Below are positions 56,549 to 63,755 of a DNA stretch of 63,755 bases, piece after piece. A model generated the notes under the pieces. It ran no database searches, was not told the origin of the DNA, and saw only the letters and a list, made by a program, of their open reading frames with translations. Positions within the stretch are counted from its first letter, which is position 1; the number at the start of each line of letters is the position of its first letter. Source of the DNA: Gracilaria domingensis (lineage: Eukaryota; Rhodophyta; Florideophyceae; Gracilariales; Gracilariaceae); assembly GCA_022539475.1 (NCBI GenBank), contig VCMS01000233.1:1-63755 (forward strand), given 5' to 3'. The translations under genes and the position numbers were made by a program.

Positions 56549-59020
56549 CTAGAACATACGGTCTCCCCGACTGCAGCATCCAACATAGCAATCCAGTACA
56601 GCTCCGAGCTTCTCAGAGATCTCTCCCATAAACACATCTTCTCGGACAGCAAGGTACATTTTCCTTTTCGACGGAATCCAGTAAACCACAGTGCCCACCC
56701 GGTCATCATTTCCATGCCGCGCATCTTCAGCATTCGATGGGCCATTTCTGAACTCTGTTGGATAACTCTGCTGCATGCGGACCCTCACGGTCTTCAGTAT
56801 ACTCTCAAGTGCCAGTGGTAGATATTTCCCGAACAAGTTGGAGAACAACACTTTTCTCTTACCACCTCTCCCTCGTTCCGACTCTGTCGCGCGAATAACG
56901 GACGCTATTCAAGCATCAAGACGTGCCGGATGCATAATTGTTCCATCCACTGGATCCCTCTCTTCGGTATTCCTCGAACTTGTTTGTAAAACGTCGTAGC
57001 CCATGAACTCACGCAGCACCTCCAAGCTCAGGCTGTTCCGAAAAAGCAAGTCACATGGTTCATCTTCGGTTGCATGATATGGGTTAAAGCCCGAGAAACA
57101 TATATCTTCTACCTTCTGAGTTCTCCACGACGACAGAATCTCACATCCATTTGCATCTTTGGGTAGGAGTTTTTCACGTACCTCTCTGGTTTGTATTTCA
57201 TACTTGTTCTGCTCCCTTTCATCATTTTTTATCGCGGTCCTTACAAGCATGTCGTAACCTAGTCCCATCAATAACTTCTCCTTCGCTTGCCGTTTTCGAA
57301 CACTTATTGCATCACTTAAAGCCTGTTTCAACCTTCTGCGCAAACAAATGTCGTGCGTTAACTGTTTCACACAGTCATCTTCCATTTTCATTCCTCGGAT
57401 AGATTCCCAACGTGGCTTCATTACCTCCGTCTCCACAATTTGCATCAACAAATGGTCGCCCCCACCACGTACGGATGGCGTGTACGCCCTCATCTCCATG
57501 GCAAGATCCATTGGGCACCGTGGCACTATCTCCTTCCCATCAACAACCAGCACACTGTCGTCTTTCTCAGGTCCAACTGTCTCACTTCGGTTGCCCCAGT
57601 TCCTTGCCGGTATACTCATCTCGAAGCATAGCTCTCTCGTCTCGTCTTTGGCGTATTGAAGTATGGAGTCATAGACGGTCTTCGCAACACCAACAAACTC
57701 GTCGTTCACGTCAATGTTGTACTGCTTCCTGCTCTTGTTACTGTCACGTTCGTTCCTTTTCCCTCCACGTCTGAGAGCCTCTCTCAAAGAGTGTATGAGA
57801 ACCTCTTGTTCTCTGACCTTAACCTCCAGTTGCTCTATGTTCTTCTGAGCAAGTCGTACGCTCATTTTCAGACTTTGCTTGTCCTCTATTGTACGATACA
57901 GATCTCCCTTCAGTTTCCCGATCTTTTCCAAAAGCTCGTATCGCGGAGTAAGGGATTCATCTTCATCTTCTTCCATTGCACCACGCAGGGAAAAGCTCCG
58001 TGACAAAGCACCACGATCAACATCTTTATCGTTCCATACTTCTCTACGGGCGTTTGCTATGACAGGTTGCCGATCGTTCCCCACCCATCTATTCTCATTT
58101 CCATGGTTCGTCCTTCTTCTGACCTGATTGAACCTGTTTCTCTGTGACTCACCTGTGACTGGTGTCGGTTGTATCTCGTCTTCGTCTTCGTCTTCCTTGT
58201 GTCTGGACCCAATATGAGGGACGGAATCATGCCTGCCTTCGATGGGAGCCATATGCGTTGCATTTCCGGCGTCCACGTTATCGTTCGCCTCCACGTTATC
58301 CTTGTCCTCGACGTCACTTGGGATATCTACTGGGTCCGTGGACTCCCGCTCCTTTCTTCCACTGCCTTTCTTGGCACGAGAGACACCCTCATTCATTTTC
58401 TCGTTCCTCTTCACTTTTCTCGAATCATAACTGTTAAGTTCTGTTCCGGCAGCGCTTCTGGGTATCTCCCTATCCCCAGGTTCGGCTCTAGGTTCGGCTC
58501 TCACGATGGCGCAATCCACTGTTTCCATCTCCGCATTGTTATCCGCAGTTCGCACCTTGTCGAAACAATCATCGATACGAGGACCTTCTGTTCCTCCACT
58601 GCCTCTTGTCCTCCTTACATTCTGACGTACAGCCGTTCTTCTCTTATTTCCTTTCATCGCTTTGACATCTACATTTCCATCATCACTGACCCTTGGCTCT
58701 TCCATTGCAGCCATGTGGCGTGTAACAGGCCCACGCATTGCACTATCCTTGGCTCGAACGGTTTCACTTACTGTGCGTTCCGTAGTGCATGTGGAAGCTC
58801 CTGACCTCCTTCTCGGTTTTACTTCCGATACTGTAGATGAAGATTTTGGTTTGCGAAGTCCAGCACGAGGTGCTCGGTCTCGGCTACCTCTCCCATTAGT
58901 AGCACTACTTCGTGAGACGACCGCGCTCTTACGTTTGGCCACCCCAGTATCCCAGCGCTCCGGCGGTACCGATGCCTTTCGCGGTTTACCACCTGCATGC
59001 TCCGCACGTTGAGGGGCCAT
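56549..59020 (-). pseudogene. Coiled-coil protein, one nonsense codon (element B)
   Basis: Start chosen at the ATG at 59020 (MAPQRAEHAGGK), where a basic disordered segment like that of element A begins. Residues 1-345 are Arg/Lys/Ser/Asp-rich and disordered, with mixed-charge stretches. Residues about 360-418 form a coiled coil (YELLEKIGKLKGDLYRTIED through EQEVLIHSLREAL). A helical conserved region follows. A TGA at 56909-56911 directly after ARLDA stands where element A has Trp (ARLDAW). The same frame continues to a natural end at 56549 (MYLAVREDVFMGEI, LDCYVGC), giving 823 codons in all. So a single point mutation breaks the gene, unless the stop is read through. No known domain. Charge and coiled coil suggest DNA or chromatin binding and self-association (inference). 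Confidence 0.7.
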
Positions 59021-59484
59021 CCGAGATCCTTCGGCCTTCGTGCGCGGTAGTATTACGGAACAGATATAGAAACGTGAACGATACTGAAGGTATATGATTG
59101 AGAGTGATATGTGAGGGTCACGTACTCGGTGTGCAGGACTGATATGTGAAGGGGAGGGGAATTTAACCTCGTACTGCATATATGGAGAAAAGCATTCTGC
59201 AGCATTTGTGGCGGATCGGCATTCAATTCTTGGACCTTTCCCGGGTCCCTATTCCGGATTTGGTCCGATTTTCCCGGATGTTGCGCCCTGCATATACAAG
59301 TACGGCACTTTCAACCATCTTTCATACCACTATATGCATCAATATGTTACACAGTACAGCTTGAGTGTACATATGAGTAGTATTTCTGCAATCATAGCAC
59401 AAGTGTTCAATACAATTTACTTCAACGAAAAGCTTTTCTCACCACATTAAGCCCATACGAAGTTCAAGGACATTGTCTGAGAAC

Positions 59485-61149
59485 CTAGGTTAACCTTTCC
59501 CAAGGATATGTGGGTCCATAGTCAATGTAAATTTCGTCGTGCTCCTTAATGTCCCTTGAGGCCGTGACTACGAGGAGTCTGTAGTTCTCCAAAAGCCCCA
59601 AAGTTGTAGCCTGATACTCTGTGAGCTGGCGAATGAATACATTTGGTTTGCGTGCCATGTTAGAATCCATTTCTTCCAATTCCTTGTCCTCATCATCTTC
59701 ACGATATGACGCGTCATTGATATAGCCCGCTACACAGAAAGGAGCAGAAACTATCCAGGCATGACCAGCGTTGACTTCAGTGTCATAATGCGGGAGAGTG
59801 TTGTACATTTGCCCCTTCACCCTCACTTGCATGCAATACTTCCTGAACCGAGATGTAGTGGCCCCCAGCATTCCGTCTCCATACGTCAAATGTGTGGTAC
59901 TGCGTCGGCTTAGATCATGATACACCAAGGTCCCATAAAAGTATCCAATAACCTCCCCTTCGGAAAACGCCCTACTCGTAAATACTCCATTTCCACTTGC
60001 TGCATGTTTGATATTCGACTTCTTCACATAGAGCCACAGCGATGTCGTCTCGACAGAGAGTAAAGTGTGACTGTCCAACGTAGTCATCTTCCCTTGTAAG
60101 GCAAGTGGCCACTCATGGAACGGTTTCTCTTTGTACGTAGTGATAAGACCAGGTTCATTCCAATAGGTGGATAGGTACGACATGATATGGAATGGGAAAG
60201 ATTGGTACGATGGGAATCCCTTGGGTGCATTCCATATAGTCGAAGTCTTTCGTTTCCGTTCAGGAAATTTGGCATCCACCACATAAGACGCTTGAACTAC
60301 CTCATTCGTAACCGGTTCTTTCATCTTCAATTCATTGCGCCACACCTTTCTTGCGTAGTGCACAATAGAATTGTGCTTGGCATGAGAGAAACACTGCTCA
60401 TCTTGCTCACATCCAATGAAACACCGAGGCCCCTCAATATCCATACATGCCAGCGCGCACGAGAACGTCCCGGAGTAGAGATAAACCACAACATCCCCGG
60501 GATTCGAGAACCTCGCTATCAGCTCCATCAGTAGCTGCCTCGACTTTTGTTCTGGACGAGCCTTCGCGGTTCGAATTCTTCTACCACTCTTCACTCTCCA
60601 TCGGAGACTCTCCCCAGGCGTAAGATTTGGAACCTGGTCAATGATAGAATAGTGCCCAGGATAGCGAGTTGAAACGTAGTTGAAGTTCTGATAGTTCATC
60701 ATTACCTTCTGTTCCGCGTACGGGTTTCCATTCCTCACGCCATGCACGGCGTACTCCGTCGCCCCAAACAGGCGAGTAGTATTACGCGCAGGGTTCTTCA
60801 AGGGGTTCGAACGAGAACGAATGAAGTTCATGGGCGTCGAATCCACTAAGAATGATGCGGTTTTCTTTCTGCTTGCGTCCTCCGACTTCTGCTCTCGCAA
60901 AATCTCTTCCCAGTCTCCAAACTGGTCGATACTGCAGAACAAAACGAAATGTCCTCCTGGTCGAAGCATGGATGCCATGATGTCCGCAGTATTGTCCATA
61001 TCATCGTCAGCCAATTCGTCGTACTCGCTGTCGCGGATGCCATATGGTGGGTCTGTGAGCACGAACTGAACGTTGCCTTCCAAAGATGTATCCGATGGGA
61101 AGATAGTACCATGGGCCTCCACCAGTTCGTCATATCCGACACAATGCAT
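59485..61149 (-). CDS. Beta-class DNA methyltransferase fused to a SET domain
   Basis: A 554-residue frame. Residues 28-40 (FVLTDPPYG) are motif IV of amino-methyltransferases. Residues 198-250 (ARPEQKSRQLLMELIARFSN, VYLYSGTFSCALACM, CFIGCEQDEQC) are the PEQK/motif I/motif II block of N6_N4_Mtase enzymes. DPPY suggests adenine N6 as target (SPPY is usual for cytosine N4). Motif I is slightly worn here (YSGTFS) compared with element A (FAGTFS). Residues about 384-548 are a SET domain (NGVFTSRAFSEGEVIGYFYG, CVAGYINDASY, DEIYIDYGPTYPW), a lysine methyltransferase fold also using SAM. Its ATG directly follows the in-frame TAA of the upstream ORF, so the two may have been one protein. Enzyme order DPPY before FxG is typical of bacterial beta-class enzymes; SET points to eukaryotic chromatin. 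Activity of either domain is unproven. Confidence 0.85.
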   Translation of the reverse strand: MHCVGYDELVEAHGTIFPSDTSLEGNVQFVLTDPPYGIRDSEYDELADDDMDNTADIMASMLRPGGHFVLFCSIDQFGDWEEILREQKSEDASRKKTASFLVDSTPMNFIRSRSNPLKNPARNTTRLFGATEYAVHGVRNGNPYAEQKVMMNYQNFNYVSTRYPGHYSIIDQVPNLTPGESLRWRVKSGRRIRTAKARPEQKSRQLLMELIARFSNPGDVVVYLYSGTFSCALACMDIEGPRCFIGCEQDEQCFSHAKHNSIVHYARKVWRNELKMKEPVTNEVVQASYVVDAKFPERKRKTSTIWNAPKGFPSYQSFPFHIMSYLSTYWNEPGLITTYKEKPFHEWPLALQGKMTTLDSHTLLSVETTSLWLYVKKSNIKHAASGNGVFTSRAFSEGEVIGYFYGTLVYHDLSRRSTTHLTYGDGMLGATTSRFRKYCMQVRVKGQMYNTLPHYDTEVNAGHAWIVSAPFCVAGYINDASYREDDEDKELEEMDSNMARKPNVFIRQLTEYQATTLGLLENYRLLVVTASRDIKEHDEIYIDYGPTYPWERLT

Positions 61150-62652
61150 TTAGAATTGCTTCTCCATGCTTCCTCGCACCACATCTAGAGCATTTAACGT
61201 GCCCGTGTCATCAAAGTCATGAGGGGGGAGAACCCCATCTGGAACGTTATCTTTCGCCCCAACAGAGGCACCAGGTGTATCACCTTCTTCATTGTCGCTA
61301 TCGAGGATGACGATGACATCGGAGTTAACTGAGCTTTTCCCTGCGGCGTTCCTCTTGGAAGAGCTCGGAATCTGTATCGAGTCCTCAACCTTAACCGTGA
61401 CGGTATTACTTCCTCCATCCTGCCCTGAAGGAGCGGCCCTAGGGATAAGTCGAGATGGTTGGAAGTTATGTACAGACATCGCTTGACGAATAGGAGACAC
61501 GTACTCTTCGGAGAATACATTGAAACGGGGTGGTACTCGTGCGGGGCGGCCAGGTCTGAAGCTTTCCAACAAATCCCATCTTGACGTTGGGGACATTTTG
61601 TATAGGAATCCATTCAACACAATCTTGCTGAAATCTGCCAAGAATTCCTTTGCCAACTCCCGTAAGTTGGCGTCGATAGTATCCGGAAGAGTATGAACCC
61701 AAGAAACGGTGTCGTTTACATCCAACGTGGGTTTCAGTTCTTCCCCCAACGTATGAAAAGCTGACTCCGGACTGTACCCAACAGAGCGGGATTCAATGAC
61801 ATGGAACCCACGCGACTTCTTTTCTACAAGCAGGTATGGCAGCAACATCTGCTCACCATCACCAAAGCCTAAGGTTGAGGCAAAGAAATCCCATCCCTTA
61901 CAAATCGTTTGCACTGCATGTGCCATCCGTCTCCCGTGCGTCTCATTCGAAGCTATGTAGCCGTCGACGAACTGCACAGCTCTATGGGTTCCCTTCCCGT
62001 TCCTTCCTCTCTTCGCCGCTGGGAGATTTCTCTCCGAAGTTATATGCTTCACGAAAGAGAGATAGAGTAACTGCTGAAAACGAGTGGGAGGCCCAATCCT
62101 GAACGTAGTTCTCTTCGTCTGCTTACTGCCTGGACCATGTTGTTTGAAAAGGTCATTCCAGAAAGCCCGTTCTATGAACGAGTTACCGTTGTCGACATCC
62201 TTTTCGAGACTCCAGGTAAACAAATCTCTCACGCGCCGATCAGAATTCTCGTCGTCTAGATCAGTGATACGCGTATATTTGTAGACCCTGCTCAGAAAAC
62301 GCACGTCCAGACAGATCTTCGTGAGTTCTTTTGCGGAGTAGTTTTGGAAAGGACCCTTGACCGCAGTGGTGATGAACTCTCGTGCACATGCCAGGTGTTC
62401 ACGGTTTGATACAGCGTATTCCACAACTTCCGTGTACCCAACTTCACGCGGATTACCAGTACCACTTCTTGAAGCGGCATACGCATCTTGCAACTCAATG
62501 AAAAACCCGCAAAATTTCAAGAAACGCGTTGCCATGCTGGCTGAATCGAACGACGCGCTAGAGGATGCGCTAGAGGATACCGTGCCGTGGTTCTCATCGG
62601 CCAGCACACTTTGCTTAACAGTCCGAGGAGCGTCATTTCCGGTGGACGCCAT
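61150..62652 (-). CDS. Element B protein with SUMO-interaction-like motif
   Basis: Start chosen at the ATG at 62652 (MASTGNDAPRTVKQS); an in-frame ATG at 62853 would add an unlikely hydrophobic leader. The 500-residue product has a helical N-terminal two thirds without a recognised domain (landmarks FLKFCGFFIELQDAYAASR, YLSFVKHITSERNL, GWDFFASTLGFGDGEQMLLP). A disordered tail follows. In the tail, VKVE (about 420-423) fits the sumoylation consensus, and VIVILDSDNEE (446-456) fits a SUMO-interacting motif with its hydrophobic core and acidic/Ser flank. One TAA separates it, in the same frame and with no spacer, from the methyltransferase-SET ORF. It may therefore be the N-terminal half of a single large protein interrupted by a nonsense mutation, or rely on read-through. 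Possible adaptor or target-recognition part (inference). Confidence 0.6.
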   Translation of the reverse strand: MASTGNDAPRTVKQSVLADENHGTVSSSASSSASFDSASMATRFLKFCGFFIELQDAYAASRSGTGNPREVGYTEVVEYAVSNREHLACAREFITTAVKGPFQNYSAKELTKICLDVRFLSRVYKYTRITDLDDENSDRRVRDLFTWSLEKDVDNGNSFIERAFWNDLFKQHGPGSKQTKRTTFRIGPPTRFQQLLYLSFVKHITSERNLPAAKRGRNGKGTHRAVQFVDGYIASNETHGRRMAHAVQTICKGWDFFASTLGFGDGEQMLLPYLLVEKKSRGFHVIESRSVGYSPESAFHTLGEELKPTLDVNDTVSWVHTLPDTIDANLRELAKEFLADFSKIVLNGFLYKMSPTSRWDLLESFRPGRPARVPPRFNVFSEEYVSPIRQAMSVHNFQPSRLIPRAAPSGQDGGSNTVTVKVEDSIQIPSSSKRNAAGKSSVNSDVIVILDSDNEEGDTPGASVGAKDNVPDGVLPPHDFDDTGTLNALDVVRGSMEKQF

Positions 62653-62931
62653 GTAAGAACTGAGAATCGGAAAGGACGCGAAGTAAACGAGTATTGTGAA
62701 ACGGTAGAAGTTTCGGAGATGTTTAAATGGGTGGGAAGCGTCGGAAACGTCGGGAAGCGTCGGAAACAATGGTGGAGAGCGCGGTTGCGACGGATTACCG
62801 AGAACTAAGCGGGTAATGAAATAGAGAGACGAGAGTGGATCTAAACACATCAAACCGGTGGGGCACCTTAGTATGTGCAGTGCATTATATGTCTAGTATG
62901 TAAAACCAACGTAGAAAACACTGGGTTCGTA

Positions 62932-63561
62932 CATCTTTGAACATCGCCCGAGCGCCGTGTGGGAACCGCGGTTCGCCGACTTCATAGCCGAGATCATAGC
63001 TATGATCTCGGCTATGAACTCGGCGAACCGCGGTTCCGCCACGGCGCATCTGACGAAACGCCACGTGTATACCGCCGAAAGAACCCCCCTGAGGACCCCC
63101 CTGGAGGACCCCTTGCTGGCGTTTATGTGGGCAGTAACGTCGAATAAACGGGAGAGCGATGGAGACGGGATGACACTTCGGACACATTGTGTAGCAAGCG
63201 TGGAAGACGGAGGGGAAGGGCTTGAGGAGGAGAGACGATGCGGTGGAGCGGAGCAGCGCACGGAGGGCGGCGGCCATCGACGGGGCGTCACTTATTCACT
63301 GCCCACATAAACGCCAGCAACACCACCAGGTAGTGGTGGTGTGGGTGAGAACAGGTGCTTTGGTGCGCATTGTGTAGTAGAAGTGGTCTCCAGGGGGTCC
63401 TCAGGGGGGTCCTTTCGGCGGTATACACGTGTCGTTTCGTCAGATGCGCCGTGCCGGAACCGCGGCTCGCCGAGTTCATAGCCGAGATCATAGCTATGAT
63501 CTCGGCTATGAACTCGGCGAACCGCGGTTTCCACACGGCGCTCGGGCGATGTTCAAAGATG
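62932..63561. mobile_element. 630-bp inverted-repeat element with nested palindromes
   Basis: Ends are mirror images: CATCTTTGAACATCGCCCG at 62932 and its reverse complement finishing at 63561. The arms stay similar inward to about 63136 on the left and to about 63297 on the right; the right arm has an extra ~65 bp at about 63324-63389. Each arm holds a near-perfect 76-bp palindrome (62962-63037, and 63456-63532). The inner 38 bp of each are a perfect palindrome centred on ATAG/CTAT. No coding capacity. No clear target duplication. Confidence 0.85.
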
Positions 63562-63755
63562 ATGAAAGGCGGGGACAGTGGTCAATCAGGACGGAATCAG
63601 ACCATTGATCCAACTATTTATAACCATCAGGAACTGTACTAACACTGCTCACGTGGGCATTGCAGCCGTTTTGAACGTGAGTGGTTTGCGTCCATTGTGC
63701 CTCACGCCGAGAAAGGGCGGAGATTCGAACACGAGCCGTTGCAACTTCACGGGAA

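Larger units (their letters stand above)
53235..62652. mobile_element. Element B: large Plavaka-type transposon with methyltransferase-SET cargo
   Basis: Same gene set and order as element A but inverted: transposase (+), then coiled-coil gene (-), methyltransferase-SET gene (-) and, further out, a SUMO-motif protein (-). Genes span 9.4 kb. Protein similarity to A is clear but far from identity, so A and B are different lineages rather than a recent duplication. Terminal repeats were not identified; the palindromic element at 62932-63561 is a candidate for one end or an independent insertion. Confidence 0.75.

Noticed and set aside
63700..63755. TTCGAATC-like box near the window end as a possible tRNA gene
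   Set aside because: The flanking bases do not form a T-stem and no other tRNA arms are visible.
1..63755. UGA as a sense codon, suggested by isolated in-frame TGA in two genes
   Set aside because: The element B and Cdc45 copies also carry TAA or frameshift lesions, and intact frames end at TGA, so ordinary nonsense mutation is simpler.
1..63755. CRISPR arrays, bacterial operons or ribosome-binding sites
   Set aside because: Gene content and introns are eukaryotic, and no regular spacer array was seen; the 8.5-8.9 kb array has diverged contiguous units, not repeat-spacer structure.

Overview
The window is eukaryotic DNA dominated by transposable elements. Evidence is Copia-type polyproteins, a chromodomain tail of a Ty3/Gypsy element, Plavaka-type and hAT-type DNA transposases, and short introns with GTACGT donors and TACTAAC/TACTGAC-like branch points. 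I cannot name the species. A compact, repeat-rich algal genome (for example a red alga) would fit, but that is inference. Only two stretches look like host protein genes that could be intact: a very GC-rich gene for a RanBP2-type zinc-finger protein (26.1-27.8 kb) and a small Cys-rich, possibly secreted protein with one intron (37.7-38.2 kb). A broken fragment of the replication factor Cdc45 lies at 36.3-37.0 kb.

Layout. 1-7.7 kb: element A, a large Plavaka-type transposon carrying a DNA methyltransferase-SET gene (broken), a coiled-coil gene (broken) and, convergent to them, an apparently intact transposase. 8.5-9.3 kb: a ~73-bp tandem array and hairpins. 9.6-12.9 kb: minus-strand Copia element truncated after integrase, with an upstream array of regularly spaced CCAAT/TTGCAC/CACGTG boxes. 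12.95-13.35 kb: Gypsy chromodomain tail. 13.7-17.7 kb: two related copies of an unrecognised element protein with shared leader hairpins. 18.3-21.3 kb: plus-strand Copia RT-RNase H remnant and an LTR-like promoter. 21.3-25.2 kb: nothing recognised. 25.2-28.3 kb: extreme GC/CpG island with the zinc-finger gene. 28.3-34 kb: AT-richer DNA with perfect palindromes. 34.1-35.9 kb: hAT transposase remnant. 38.85-43.9 kb and 44.4-49.7 kb: two degenerate minus-strand Copia elements, each interrupted by a ~420-bp MITE of one family beginning CCCTA. 50.0-51.0 kb: hAT-like fragment. 51.7-52.9 kb: repeated, splice-signal-bearing units. 53.2-62.7 kb: element B, a diverged relative of element A with the same gene order in the opposite orientation. 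62.93-63.56 kb: a 630-bp inverted-repeat element whose arms each contain a ~76-bp palindrome.

The most interesting content is the A/B element type. Each carries a Plavaka-like transposase, a long basic/coiled-coil protein, and a gene joining a beta-class (bacterial-type, DPPY then FxG) DNA methyltransferase to a SET histone-methyltransferase domain. In B this is preceded in the same frame by a 500-aa protein with a SUMO-interaction-like motif and a sumoylation-consensus site. The two copies are clearly diverged in sequence yet keep the same gene set and order, so this looks like a recurring transposon type that may carry its own DNA- and histone-methylating chromatin module. Whether any copy is active is unknown: A keeps the intact transposase, B keeps the better accessory genes.
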